DNA of 64,000 nt from Rhodococcus marinonascens NBRC 14363. Lineage in GTDB: Bacteria; Actinomycetota; Actinomycetes; Mycobacteriales; Mycobacteriaceae. Positions 9,801-24,800 of this stretch are shown in pieces; the first letter of the stretch is position 1, and each line of letters begins with the position of its first letter. The stretch spans positions 93,345 through 157,344 of the forward strand of contig NZ_BCXB01000012.1 in assembly GCF_001894885.1 (NCBI RefSeq), given 5' to 3'. The position numbers were made by a program, and so were the translations under genes. The notes below the pieces were generated by a model that worked only from the letters and a program-made list of their open reading frames with translations, was not told the origin of the DNA and did no database searches.

Positions 9801-12800
9801 GGACGTCCACCCCTGTCACACGCAGGCCGGCGATGTCGGTGTCCTCCGACAGCCCGGCGCGATCCACCGGATACGACTCGAAGACGGTCAACGTATCAAA
9901 GCCGACACCTGTTCCCGCGGCGTTCTGAATCTCCCCGAGCCCCGTGTAGTGGTGGTCGAGCATCGCCGCCTGTTCGGCCTGCACCCGCTCGAGCAACGCG
10001 CCCAAGGTATCGGCCGGACGCAGCGCGACGCGCACTGGGACCGTGTTGATGAACAGTCCGATCATCGTCTCGATTCCGGAAAGATCTGGCGGCCTGCCGG
10101 ATACGGTGGCACCGAAAACGACGTCGTCGCGCCCGGTCAGCATTGCCAGAACTATGCCCCACGCGGTCTGAAGAATGCTGTTGAGCGTGAGCCCCCGAGC
10201 GCGCGCGAACTCGCGCAGCTCGTTCGTCCGGTCCTCGTCGAGGTCGAACACCCACTCTGACGAAACCGTGGACAGCCGTCGCGCCCGGTCCTGGGGGACC
10301 AATAGCGTTGGTTCCTCCACACCCACCAGGGTGTCCGCCCAGGCGCGGGCCGACGCGTCGCGCTCGCGCCCCGTCATCCACGCAAGGTAATCGCGGTACT
10401 CCCGGACCCGCGGCAGCGACGACGGATCCGCATCCGTGGCGTACAACATGAGTAGTTCCCGAATCAGCAGTGGCATCGACCAACCGTCGAGAAGGATGTG
10501 ATGGTTCGTCGACACCAAGCGGTACCTGCCACCGGCGGTCGCGATGAGGAGGAACCTCATCAGCGGCGGTGTCGCCATGTCGAACGGCGTGGTTCGGTCG
10601 GCGGCCAGCAGTCGCTCGATTTCTGTTGCAGCAGCGTCGTCGTCCAGTCCGCTCAGATCGATCTCCCGCCAGGGCAAAGAAATTGAGCGCGAAACTACCT
10701 GCACGGCCCCGCCCTCGGCATCGTGGACAAATGCGGTGCGTAGGTTGGGGTGCCGGTCGAGGAGGGTGCCTGCCGCACGGCGCAGTCGTCCGGCGTCCAC
10801 GTCGCCACCGAAATCGATGCTCAACTGCACGAGGTAGGCGTCCACGGACTCGTCGGCCAGTTCGGCATGGAACAGCATGCCCGACTGCAACGGAGCCAGC
10901 GGCCACACGTCGGTCATCGCCGGATAGCGGCTGGCGAGGTCGTCGATCGCACCCTGGCCAAGTCGGACGAGGTCGAGGTCGGATGGGCTGAATCCGCCGC
11001 CACCCGACTGCGCGTGCTTCGTGAGAGCTTCGAGTGCCGTCACCCACAGTTGAGCGAGTTCGGCGGCGTCAGCGTCCGCGAGCACGCCGACGGGGAACGA
11101 CCACGTGGCGACCAGCGTGGGGCCTGCAGCGGTGTCGGTGGTCATGGCGTTTACGTCGACCGTGGCAACCGGTGGCAGACCAGAGTGTGCTGTGGCGTCG
11201 AGTCCGGCGTCGGACACCGGCATCCAGCCGCCGTCCTCCGCGGGCCCGGCGCCGAGCCGACCGAGGTAGTTGAAACTCACCTGCGGGCTCGGCAGATTCG
11301 AAAGATACTGTGCTGTTGAGTTATCGAGATAGCGGAGCAGCCCGAACCCGATGCCGTGGTCGGGGATCGAACGCAACCGTTCCTTCACTGTCTTGATCGC
11401 GTCGCCGGCTGCCCGGCCCCCTGCGAACGCGTCGTCGACGTCCACGTCGCTGAGATCGAATCGCACGGGAAATATCGTGGTGAACCACCCGACCGTGCGT
11501 ACCAGATCCGCTCCGGGAACCACCTGTTCCTCCCTGCCGTGTCCCTCGAGATTCACCAGAGCATCGGAGGATTCGATCCCGCGCGTCCGCCGCCAGCGCA
11601 CGAGCGCCAGCGCCAGGGCAGTCAGCAACCCGTCTCCCACGTTGCCGTGGAAGGCCTGCGGGAGCGAGGTCAGCAGGACTTGGGTCACGTCTGAGGTAAC
11701 TCGGACCTCGACCACTGCAGTCTGGAGGTCCGTGGTCTGGAAGTCCGTGGTCTGGAAGTCCGTGGTCTGGAAGTCAGGGGCCTGGAGGTCGGACCCGGTG
11801 AGAGGCCGCGACCCCAGCAACGGGTCTGGACCGTCCAGCGTGCGCCGCCACAGGTCGAGTTCGGCTGTGCGAGCGGGTTCCTGCGCCACGTCTGTGAGGG
11901 CATGCGCCCACCGGCGCATCGACGTTCCGACAGCAGGTAGAGCCGGTTCCTCGCCCGACCGCACCCGCGCGCAGGCAAGGGCGAGGTCGGGGATCAAGAT
12001 GCGCCACGACACCCCGTCGACCACCGTGTGGTGAGCGACGATCAGCAACCGGCCGGTGGTCGGCGGTGTCGCGTTGCTCTCGAACCACACCGCCTGCACC
12101 ATCACTCCCGACTCCGGGTCGAGCCGGTCGGCGGCCGAGTCGAGTTCACGCTGCGCGGCGGCGGTGAACGACGCCTCCGATTCGAGGGGTACCGTCCGCA
12201 TCACTGTGGTCGCCCGTACCCAGCCCGGCTGCTGCACCGCCATCGACCAGCCGCGCTCGGATCGGTCGCTCCGATGAAGTCTGGCGCGCAGAGTGTCGTG
12301 CCGGTCCAGAACCGCCTGCAACGCCGTCATCAGGGTCTCCGCGTCGAGATCGGCCGGGGTGGTGAACAGGGCGGCCTGGGAGTATCGCCTGAAATCACCT
12401 CCCCGGTCCAGCATCCAGTGCACGATCGGGGTCAGCGGGAGCTCACCAACTCCGCCGCCCGGCAACTCCTCGAGGCTGACCGCCTCCTCTCCCAGCGTCG
12501 CAATCTCCGCTAGCGCGGCGACGGTCTTGCGCTCGAACACGTCCCGCGGGGTGATCACCACACCCGATGCCTTCGCTCGGGTGACGAGCTGGATCGACAT
12601 GATGGAGTCGCCGCCCATAGCGAAGAACGAGTCCTCCACGCCTACCGATTCGAGGCCGAGCACCTCCGCGAACAGGTCGGCGAGGATCCGCTCCGCCTCG
12701 GTCACCGGGGCTCGGGCCAGCGACACCCGTTGTCCGAAGTCCGGTTCGGGTAGAGCACCGCGATCGAGTTTCCCGTTGACGGTGAGCGGCAGCGTGTCGA

Positions 12801-15800
12801 TGATCACCACCGCCGCGGGAACCATGTGTGCCGCCAGCCGATCGCCCACTGTGCCGATGATGGCCGCCGGATCCAGGACCCGGCCGGCCTCGGGCACCAC
12901 ATAGCCCACGAGTCGCTCTTTGCGCGACAGGACCACCGACTGCGCCACCCCCTCGCAGGCGAGCAGTGCGGATTCCACCTCGCCGAGTTCGATCCGGAAT
13001 CCCTTCACCTGCACCTGGAAGTCGTTGCGGCCGAGGTATTCGATCCGTCCCTTCCCATCCCAACGGCCCAGGTCACCCGACCGGTACATTCGGTCGCCCG
13101 GTGCGTACGGGTCGGCCACGAACCGCGTCGATGTGAGAGCGAACCGGCCGAGATACCCGCGAGACACCTGCGTACCCGACACGTACAGCTCGCCCACCAC
13201 GCCGGCCGGCACCGGGTGCAGGCGGGCGTCGAGCACGTACACCCGCAGGCCGGGAAGCGCCCGGCCGATCACGGACCCGGAAGCCTGCGCGGCGAGCGCC
13301 TCGCCCATCGGCAGATGGCTGACGTGCACCGTAGTCTCCGTGATGCCGTACATATTCACCAAAACGGGCGCGGTGTCGACGTGCCGGGTGTACCAGCGGG
13401 TGAGCTGGCCAAGGTCCAGCGCCTCCCCGCCGAAAACTACGTAGCGAAGGGAGAGTTCGGAACCACCGGACGCCCGGTCCGCCTCCACCAGTTGGTAGAA
13501 GGCGGTGGGTGTCTGGTTCAGCACGGTGACCTTCTCGTCGCGAAGGAGCCGCAGGAAGGTGTCCGGTGAACGCGTCGTGAAGTAGTCCACCACCACCAAT
13601 CTGCCACCGTGCAAGAGGGCGCCCCACAGCTCCCAGACGGAGAAGTCGAACGCGGCCGAATGGAACATGGTCCACACGTCGGCCGGGCCGAAGCCGAACA
13701 GCGACTGGGTGCTGGAAAACAGAGTCGCGATATTGCGGTGCGACACCTGAACGCCTTTCGGCTGCCCCGTCGACCCGGACGTGTAGATCACGTAGGCCAC
13801 GGCATCCGGATGCACCGGCCCGGTTCGGTCCACGTCGGACACCGACTGGGGCGATACACGCTCGAGCTCGGCAACCGTGGCAGGGTTGTCGACGACTAGG
13901 ATCGGAATTCCGCTCGACCGCACCGCATCGGCATCGCTCTCCGTGGTCAGCACACACACCGGACGCGCGTCCGCGAACAGGAACGCCAACCGCTCCGCCG
14001 GAGACGTGACATCGACCGGAACATAACCCGCGCCGGCCTTCACCACCGCTAGAACCGCCACCACGAGATCCACCGACCGGGCGGCCGCCACCGCTACCAG
14101 GGTCTCGGGCCCCGCGCCCCGCGCGATCAGCAACCGCGCCAGCCTGTTCGACTGAGCATCCAGTTCGTCGTAGGTGAGCGAGACACCCTCGCAGACGACG
14201 GCGGTCGAACCCCTGGAGCGATGCGCAACCCGCTCGAAGAGTTCCGGTAGGGTTGCAGCCGACTCGACCGGCCCAGCGGCCGGCGGAGGCAGGAGCAGCC
14301 CCCGCTCCACCGAATCCAGGATCTCGATGTCCCCCACCGGCAGGTCAGCGCCGGCAGTCACCGACTCGAGCACCCGCATGAACCGCTCCCCGAGACGGAC
14401 CACCGTCTGGCGATCGAACACATCCGTCGCGAATCGCAGGCCCGCAGCGATCCCAGCCGGCGCACCCTCCACGTCGACACGTTCCTCGAGGCTGAGTTCC
14501 AAGTCGAACTTCGCAACTCCGAGGTCCACGTCGAGCGAGTCCACCGTCAGTCCGGGCAGTTCGAGACGAGGATCCTCGGCGTTCCGGAACTCGATCAGCA
14601 CCTGGAACAGCGGCGCATGCGAGGTGGACCGCTCGGGGGCGAGATGGTCGACCACCCGCTCGAACGGGACGTCAGCGTGCTCGAACGCTCCGAGGTCCGC
14701 CGCTCGGACCGCCGTCACTACCTCACCGAACGGGGCCCGCGCGTCCACCAGCGTCCGCAGCACCAGAGTGTTGACGAACATGCCCACCACGTCATCGAGC
14801 GCCGCCTGCCCCCGTCCCGCGACCGGCGTTCCGATCGTGACGTCGCCCGTGCCCGACATCCTGGACAGCAGGACCGCGAATCCCGCGTGGACCACCATGA
14901 ACAGCGTCGAATTATGCTTCGTTGCCAGATTGTCCAATTCCCCGTGCAGACCGGCCGGAACTGTGAACTCCACAACATCACCGAGGTACGACCGCTCCGG
15001 GGAACGCGGCCGGTCCAACGGGATCGCCAACACCTCGGGAGTTCCGGAGAGAGTGTGCGACCAGTAGGCGAGTTGCCTGGATATCACCGAGTCGGGCTCG
15101 TCCTCCGAACCGAGGAAATCCCGTTGCCACACACTGTAATCGGCGTACTGGACCGAAAGCGGTATCCAACCGGGCGTCTCCCCCATGATCCTCGCCGTGT
15201 AGGCGAGCATGACATCTCGCGCCAGGGGCATCATGGAGAATCCGTCGGCTGCGACGTGATGCACCACGATGGTCAGGACGTGCTGCTCGGCACCGAGTTC
15301 GAAAAGAGTTACACGGAGAGGAATCTCGGCGCTCACGTCGAATCCGGCGCCGACGAAGACTGCGAGCGCGTCCAGCAGGTCCCGATCACCCGAGACCGCC
15401 ACCGACTCGAGCGGTGGCGTCGCCCGTCCGGGATCGACGATCACCTGGTGCGGTCCGTCGACCGAACCTGGAAACACGGTTCGCAGGGATTCGTGCCGCT
15501 CCACGACGTCGCCCACGGCCGCGATCAGGGCGCCGCGATCGAGGACGCCGGTCAGTCTCAGGGCGATCGGGATGTTGTACGCGGGCGACGACGTGTCGAA
15601 CTGGTTGACGAACCACATGCGTTGCTGGGCCAGCGACAACGGTATCCGTTCCGGACGCGGTCGCGCGGCGAGCACCGCCGACGTTCTACTTCCCGGAGCG
15701 GATTCGATCCGGACTGCGAGGTCAGCCACAGCCGGCGCGTCGAACAGCGCGGCCACGCCGATTCCGGCGTCGAGGGCGGAGTTGATCCGCGAGACGGCCC

Positions 15801-18800
15801 GGGTGGCACTGAGCGAGTCGCCGCCGAGTTCGAAGAAACTGTCTTCCGCACCGACCCGCGGCACGCCGAGTACATCGGCGAAAGCCTGCGCGACAGCCTC
15901 CTCGACCGGCGTGACGGGTGCTCGGTAACCCCTGGTGGGCGACACGAATTCCGGCGCAGGCAGCGCCTTCCGGTCGAGCTTGCCGACTGGCGTCAACGGA
16001 ATCTCGTCGAGCACCACCACGGCAGCGGGGACCATGTGCTGGGGCAGGATTCGACCGACGAACGCAAGCACATCCGGCCCCGCCACCACCTCACCGTCGT
16101 GCGGCAGAACGTATGACACCAGCGCTGTGTCTCCGAGTGGGCCGGTCCTGCCGAGAGTGGCGGCGAAGTCAATGTGCGGGTGGGTGGTGAGAACGGAGTC
16201 GATCTCCCCGAGTTCGACGCGCTGACCACGGATCTTCACCTGGAAGTCACTTCGCCCGAGGTACTCCAAGGTGTGGTCGCGGCGCCACCGTACAACGTCG
16301 CCGGTGCGGTACATCCGGCCGGAACCGTTCGGGTTGGAGACGAACCGTTCCGCGGTGAGCCCCGGCCTCCGATGGTATCCGCGGGCCAGCCCCGGTCCCG
16401 CGATGTAGAGTTCGCCGGGCACCCCCGCCGGAACCGGCTGCAACCGGTTGTCGAGGACGGACAGTGCGACACCGCGGACCGGTCCTCCGATGGTGACCGG
16501 TTCACCTGGGGACATCGGCTGGCTCAGCGTGGTGAGGATGGTAGCTTCGGTGGGGCCGTAGCCGTTGAACATCGTCAGATCCGCACCCCAGGCGGTCACC
16601 AATTCGTCCCCAACGGTGTCGCCGGCGACCACGAGAGCCTCAAGGTGTTCCAGGCCGTCGCCCTCCATGGTGGCCAGGACTGCCGGGGTGATACAGGCGT
16701 GCGTGACACGTTCCCGACGCATCAACGCCGCCAGTTCCGGGCCCCCGTAGACGTCGGGGGGCGCTATCACCAGAGTCGCACCCGCCGCACACGATTGAAT
16801 CACCTCGAGAATGGCGACGTCGAAACTGGGTGAACAGATGTGGAGGCACCTCGCCGCCGGGGAAAGGGCGTAGCGCTCGGTCTGCTCGGTCAGCAGGTTC
16901 GCGAGGCCTCGGTGGGTGACGACGACACCCTTGGGCCTCCCCGTCGACCCGGATGTGTAAATCGCGTAGGCGGCGTTGTCGACGTCGAGCACCGACCGGC
17001 GATCGACGTCGGTGACGCGAGCCCCGGAGGGGGTATCGGTGGCAGCCGGGTCCTCGCCGAGAGCGGGATCGTCGAGTACCAGCCATGGCAGGGAGTCGGG
17101 CAACCGGATCCGGTAGGCGGACGTCGTCACACCCATCGCCGCACCGGAATCTGCCAACATGTGCTCAATCCTGTCGACGGGATAGTTCGGGTCCACGGGA
17201 ACGAATGCCGCGCCCGTCTTCGCGACCGCCCACACCGACAGCACAGACTCGGCCGATCGCGGTAGCCCGAGCGCCACGAACGTCTCCGGTCCGGCACCCC
17301 GTTGGATGAGCACGCGTGCCAACGTGCTCGAGCGTTCGTCGAGTTCGCGGTAGCTCGTCTCGCGTCCGTCGAAGACGAGCGCGGGCGAGTCCGGCCGGTC
17401 CCCCGCCACGGCGGTCAAGATCTGGGACAAGCACCGTGGTGGTCCGGCGGGCGCGCCGGGGACCGCGGTGTACTCCTGGAGTTCGGCCTTCGACAGCAAC
17501 GTGAGGTGAGCGATCGGGGTGTCGATGTCCGACAGCATGATATGTATGACGCGCGCGACCCGCGCCGCCACCGATTCGGCGAACTCGCTCTCGAAGACGT
17601 TCTGCTGGTATCGAAGGCGCAGATGCAGTCCGGTATCGACGTGCGCCATCAGGGTGAGCGGATAGTGGGTGGAATCGATCCCCTCGATACCGGCGACGCG
17701 CATGCCGCCGATGTCGGTGTCTTCCGAGAACCCCATTCGGTCCACCGGATACGACTCGAACACGGTCAGGGTGTCGAACGCGGCACCGTCGCCAACGGCA
17801 CGCTGGATATCAGTGAGGCCCAGGTAGTGGTGGTCGAGAAGGGCCGCCTGTTCACGCTGAAAGCGCTCCAGCAACTCGGCGAGCGTCTCATCACGGCGTA
17901 GGCGCAGACGGACGGGCACGGTGTTGATGAACAGCCCGATCATCGACTCGATGCCGTCCAGGCCCGGTGGGCGACCGGACACCGTGGCCCCGAACGTCAC
18001 GTCCTCGCGCGTGCCGAGTGTGGTGAGCACCAAACCCCACGCGACCTGGACAAGGGTGTTCACAGTGAGACCCCGTTCGCGAGCAAGCGCCTCCAGCATC
18101 CGAGTCTTGTCGTCGCCCACGTCCAGGCGTACGTCGACCGGTTCGGCAAAGCTCGCACCCTGTGCGACGGGGGCCACGAAGGTCGGCTCATCTACACCGG
18201 CAAGAGCCGATGACCAGGCAGCCGTGGATCTTTCGCGGTCCTGTTGGCCGATCCACTGCAGATAGTCCCGGTACGGAGTGATCCGCGGAAGGGCAGCCGC
18301 ATCGCCGCCCGTGGCATAGAGCACCAGCAAGTCCTTGATCACGAGTGGCGTCGACCATCCATCGAGGAGAATGTGGTGGTGGGTGAGCACCAACCGGTAT
18401 CGGTCGGGTGCTATGCGCAGCAACGTGAATCGGAGCAACGGGGAGACGGTCGTGTCGAACCGCGAAGCGCGGTCTTCCGCCATCGCGCCGGCAAGTTCCG
18501 CGGAACGGCGGGTGTCGTCGAGACCGGACAGATCGATCTCCGCCCACGGCGGCCGCACGTGATCCGGAACCACCTGCACCGGGCCGGTGGCGGTGTCGGC
18601 GAACGCGACCCGGAGGTTCGCGTGCCGGTCGAGCAGCCCCTGCGCGGCGCGGCGCAATCGGCCGGAGTCGACGGTACCGCGAAGGTCGAGTACCAACTGG
18701 ACCTGGTAAGCATCGGCGTGATGCTCGGAAAGTTGCGCATGGAACAGCAGGCCCGCCTGCAGCGGCGAGAGCGGCCAGATGTCCGCCACTGAAGGGTAGG

Positions 18801-21800
18801 TCGTCTCGAGCCGGACGATGTCCGCCTGCCCGACCGAGACGAGGTCGAGATCGGTCGGCGTCAACCCACCCGCGTCCGGCCGGCTCGAATGCCCGGCGAG
18901 TGCGGTGAGCGCCCGAACCCACAGTTCAGAAAGATCTTCCACCTCTTCGACGTCCAGCACAGTGGTCGGGAACGACCATGTCGCCGTCAGCACCGATTCG
19001 CCGTCCCGGGTGGTCGTGGCCGCATTGACGTCCACCACCCAGGCAGCGGGCATATCGTCGTTCTGAGTTCCGCCGAGGTCACCACTACCCTCGAGGGGAA
19101 GCCAGGGCATGTCGCCTGCACTTGTTGCCACGCGGCCGAGATAGTTGAAACTCACTTGCGGAGCGCGGAATCCGCGAAGCACCGCCTCCGTGTTCGGTTT
19201 CAGGTACCGAAGCATCCCGTACCCGATTCCGTGATCGGGAACCGCGAGCAGCTGTTCCTTGACCGCCTTGATCGCTGCCCCGGCATCCGCACCGCTCGCG
19301 AAGGCGGCGTCGACGTCGATGTCCGTGAGGTCGAGTCGCACGGGGAAAAGTGTGGTGAACCAGCCGACGGTCCGGGACAAGTCGGCGCCGGGCACAACGT
19401 GGTCTTCGCGGCCGTGGCCCTCCAGGTTGATCAGCGCGTCGTCCGTCTCGACGCCGCGCTGCCGCCGCCATTGGATCATCGCCAGAGTGAGCGCCGTGAG
19501 GAGTCCGTCGCCGACTGCGCCGTGGAAGGCCGTCGGCAGCGTGGTGAGCAATGCATCGGTGACGCTGGCCGGCACCTCGACAGTGACGCGGCCCGTCACG
19601 GCGTCGACGTCGACCGCCGGGTCCAGCGGCCGAGAGCCGAGCAGCGGATCGGAACCAGCCAAGATCGACTTCCACAACCCGACTTCGGCGCGTCGGTGCG
19701 CCGCGACGTCCGTAAGCCCGTGCGCCCACCGGCGCATCGACGTCCCGATCCCGGGCAGCGTCGCGGGCAGGCCGTCTGCGACGCGGGCGTGGGCCGCCGC
19801 CAGGTCCGCAATCAGGATGCGCCATGACACGCCGTCGACCACGAGGTGATGCGCGACCAACAGCAAACGCCCGAGCCCGGCCGGACCGTCGAACCAGAGC
19901 ACCTGGACCATACTTGCCGCCGCCGGGTCCAGTCGGTCGGCGGCAGCCTGCAGTTCCGGAGCGGCGATGGCTCGGAACTCGCGGGCGTCGAACGTAGCCA
20001 TGGGCACGCGGCGGATCAGCGCGTTCGCCGACACTGATCCGGTCGGCAGAACCGTCATCTGCCACTGTCCGTCTTCATCCGTCGCGAGACGTGCACGGAG
20101 CATGTCGTGACGGTCGAGCACAGCGTCGACGGCGCCGGCGAGTTCCTCACGGGTGAGGCCAGCCGGCGCAGTAACCAATACCGCCTGGGAGAACCGGTCC
20201 AGCCGGTCACCACTGCGCTCGAGCATCCACGCGACGACGGGTGTCAGCGGCACCGGACCCACGCCGCCGCCCGCCAGTTCCTCGAGCACCACCGCGTCCG
20301 TGCGTTCGTGGTGGGCCACCCCGGCGAGGCCGGCCACGGTCCTGCGCTCGAACACGTCGCGCGGTGAGAGGATCAGTCCCGCCGCCTTCGCACGGGCCAC
20401 CAACTGAATCGACATTATGCTGTCGCCGCCGAGTGCGAAGAACGAGTCCTCCACCCCCACCGACTCGAGCCCGAGTACGGCCCGGAACAGATCGGCGAGC
20501 ACCGTCTCCGTCGCGGTTCGCGGCGGCCGACTATCGGTAACCACGGCGCCGAAGTCTGGTTCCGGCAGCGCCTTTCGATCGAGCTTGCCATGGACCGTCA
20601 CTGGAAGCGCCGCGATCACCATCACGGCGGCGGGCACCATGTACGACGCCAACCGGGTGCCGGCCAATGCGAGCACGGCTTCCGGATCGATTTCGACGCC
20701 GGGTTCGGGCACCACGTACCCGATCAGCCGATCGCTCGAGTGCCCGTCCCGGCGTACGTCCGCGACTGCCGCCGTCACGGCGTCGTACGCGAGCAGAGCC
20801 GACTCCACCTCCCCGAGTTCGATCCGGAACCCGCGAATCTTCACCTGAAAGTCGGTGCGTCCGAGGTACTCCAGTTGCCCGTCCACGGTCCACCGCACGA
20901 GGTCGCCAGTCCGGTACATCCGGTCGCCCGACGCCCCGAAAGGACCGGCCACAAAGCGTTCCGCGGTTAGCGCATGCCGACCGTGATAGCCGCGAGCAAG
21001 CGCAGGACCGGCGAGGTACAACTCGCCCGCCACCCCGACCGGCACGGGATGCAGCCGTGAGTCGAGGACCGCCTCGGTGAAGCCGAGTGTCGGCGCACCG
21101 ATGGTCACCGGTTCGCCCGGCACCAGCGAGGTACTGATGCTCGACACCACCGTCGACTCAGTCGGCCCGTACGCGTCGAACATGTTTCGGCCCGAGGCCC
21201 AGCGGGCCACGAGTTCGGGAGGACAGGCCTCGCCGCCGGTCACCACACACTCCACGTCCCCGAGACCGGCGGGATCGACCGAGGCGAGCGCCGCCGGAGT
21301 CGCGAAGCAGTGGGTGACCCGCCGACGTCGCAGCAGATCCGCCAATTCGTCGCCGCCGTATACGGACGGGGAGGCGATTACCATCGTTGCGCCCGACGCG
21401 ACCGCGAGCATCAGTTCCAGCACCGACGCGTCGAAGCTCGGCGACGCGAAGTGCAGGGTCCGGGCGGACGCTGTCGTGCCAAACGTGTCTTGCACCGTCG
21501 CAGCGAAATTGGACAGACCGCGGTGTGTGGTCACCACACCCTTCGGCTTGCCGGTCGATCCCGACGTGTAGATCAGATACGCGGGATGGTCGATCCGCAG
21601 CGACGACGTGCGGTCGGTATCGGCGACGGGCGGTGCCGGGAACGGTGCGCACTCCGCGTCGATCCCGGGATCGTCGAGTACCAGCCACGGAACCGTCGAC
21701 GGTAGCGCGGACCGGACAGTGGACGTGGTAAGTCCGGCGACAGCGCCTGAGTCGGAGAGCATGAATTCGATGCGCTCGACAGGATGGCTCGGGTCGATCG

Positions 21801-24800
21801 GCAGGAATGCTGCGCCGGTCTTGGCCACCGACCAGACGGCCAACACGGACTCGATCGATCGTGCCAGCGCCAGCGCCACCACCTGTTCCGGGCCCACATC
21901 GCGGGCAATCAGAAGCCGGGCGAGGCGGTTCGACCGGTGGTCGAGATCCCGGTAGGACAACTGCCGTTCCTCGAATATCAGTGCAGGCGCATCGGGGTGG
22001 ACGGCGGTGGCTAGCGCCAGCAACTGTGGCAGCGTGCGCACCTCCACCATTCCACCACCGGTCACCGCGTGCAGTGCGACCCGTTCGTGGGCGTCGAGGA
22101 TGTCGACGTCGCCGATCGGGGTCTCTGGCGCCGCGGTGACCGCATCGACGATCCGGACCAGGCGATCGGCGAACGAGGCCACCATGTTCTCGTCGAAGAT
22201 GTCAGTTGCATACCCGAGTGCCGCACTGATGCCCGCCGGAATGCCGTCGTCGCCGGTGTTCTCCCGCAACGTCAACTGCAGGTCGAAGTTGATCGTGTCG
22301 AATGCGAGGTCGAGCGGTTCGACGTGCAGACCCGGCAACTCCACCTCGGGACGCTCGGTGTTCTGGAATTCGAGCATCACCTGGAACAAGGGTGCGTAGG
22401 CCGTCGAACGAGAGGGACGCAAACTCTCCACCACACGTTCGAACGGAACGTCGGCGTGCGTGAACGCCCCGAGATCGGTTTCCCGGACCTCCGCGAGGAG
22501 TTCAGTGAACGTACGGGCGCCGTCGACGCGCGTACGGAGTACGAGGGTGTTCACGAACATGCCCACCATGTCGTCGAGTTCAACTTCACCGCGCCCCGCG
22601 ATCGGCGTACCAACGGCGATGTCGTCCGACGAACTCAGCCGCGCCAACAGGACCGTCAATGCGGCATGCAACACCATGAACACCGTCGACCCGTGCCTGC
22701 GAGCCGCCTGCACGACGCTCTGGTGGAGTTCTGGACCGATCTCGAACGCGACCCGCCCACCGCGCAGGGTCCGTTCCGAAGGTCGAGGACGGTCCGTCGG
22801 CAAGTCCAGCACCTCGGGCAGGTCGGCTAGAGTCGTGGTCCAGTAGGCGATCTGATGCGCCAGCGGCGAAGCATCGTCACTCTCGTTGCCGAGCCAGTCC
22901 CGTTGCCACAGGGTGTAATCGGCGTACTGCACCGGAAGCGGGGACCAGTCGGGCGCCGATCCACGATGCCGGGCGGTGTACGCGGATAGGAGGTCCCTGG
23001 CCAAGGGTGTCATCGAAAAGCCGTCTGCCGCGATGTGGTGCACAACCACAGCCAGCACGTGTTCACTCTCGCCAACCGCGAACAGACGGGCCCGCACAGG
23101 CGCCTGAGTGGTCACGTCGAACCCTGCCGACCGCAAGCGATCGACCTCGGTGTGAAGATCTTCCGGGGCAACCGCATGCCGATCGAGAACCGGGGTCGCA
23201 TCGCCACTCGGGAGGATCACCTGCCGTGGACCTCGATCGGTCAGCGGGAAAATGGTGCGAAGGGACTCGTGGCGCTCGACTACGTCGGCGGCGGCCGCCC
23301 GCAACGCCTGTGCGTCGAGTGTTCCAACCAAACGCAGCGCGATCGCGACGTTGTATGCCGCACTGGTCGTGTCGAATTGATTGATGAACCACATTCGCTG
23401 CTGTGCGAGCGAGACGGGGACCACCCGCGACGGCTCCCTCGGGGACGGAGACGGTCGGGACCAGTCCTGCGATTCCCGGGCCTCGGCGCGGGTGGCCAGT
23501 GCGGCGACGGTCGGGGCATCGAACACATCACGCACCCCGAGGCGGTCACCGACGGCTGCATTGACGCGGGCTACGAGTCGAGTCGCGGTCAGCGAGTTCC
23601 CGCCGAGCGCGAAGAAACTGTCGTTCGCTCCTACCCGGGGGATGCCGAGCAGATCGGCGAACACTGCGGCGACGATCTCCTCCACCGGGTTCCGCGGGGC
23701 GACAAAACCGACCGTAGACATGCCGAAGTCCGGTTCTGGTAGAGCTTTCCGGTCAAGTTTTCCGTTGACCGTCAGGGGCAGTGTGTCAAGGACCACCACG
23801 GCTGTCGGCACCATGTACGAGGGCACCGTCGCCCCGATCTCGTCGAGGACCGCCACCGCATCGACGTCGGCGCCCGACTCCGGGACCACATAGCCCACCA
23901 ACCGGTCGCCGTCCCGATCCCCGCCGCGGATTGTCACCACCGACTGTGCGACTCCCGTGCACCCGGATAGGGCCGCCTCTATTTCGCCCAACTCCACCCG
24001 AAATCCGCGCAACTGCACCTGGAAATCACTGCGGCCCATGTATTCTAGACGACCTTCCGCGCCCCACCGAACGATGTCGCCCGACCGGTACATCCGCGCG
24101 CCTGCCCCGTTACCGGCGAAGGGATCGGCAACGAAACGTGCAGCGGTAGACCCGAACCGGCCGATATAGCCGCGGGCTGCCTGATCGCCCGACACGTACA
24201 GATCGCCCACCACTCCGGGCGGCACCGGATGCAACCTTTCATCGAGAACGTATAACCGCAGGCCAGGGAGTCCACCGCCGATAACCGACCCCGGCATCGA
24301 CGACGCCAGCGCGCGGTCGAGAGCGAAGAAGCTGACATGCACAGTGGTCTCGGTGATGCCGTACATGTTCACCAGTACGGGGGAGCGGTCGTCGTGGCGG
24401 GCATACCACCGCTCCAACTGCCCGAGGTCGAGAGCCTCACCACCGAAGATAACGTACCGCAACGACAATGCCGTCCCGTCTCGGTTCTCGACAGCACTCG
24501 CCGCCCGATCGGCCTCGATCAACTGGTAGAAGGCAGTGGGGGTCTGGCTCAACACCGTCACCTTTTCCCGGCGGAGCAGCGCAAGGAAGGAGTCCGGTGA
24601 CCGGGCCGTGTAGTAGTCGACCACCACGAGCCGGCCCCCGTGCGCCAGGGCGCCCCACAGTTCCCAGACTGAGAAGTCGAAAGCGTACGAGTGGAAGAGT
24701 GTCCACACATCGGACGAGTCGAACCCGAACCGCTCACGGGTGTTCGCCAGCAACGTGACGACACTCCGGTGGGATACCTGCACGCCCTTCGGCCGACCGG

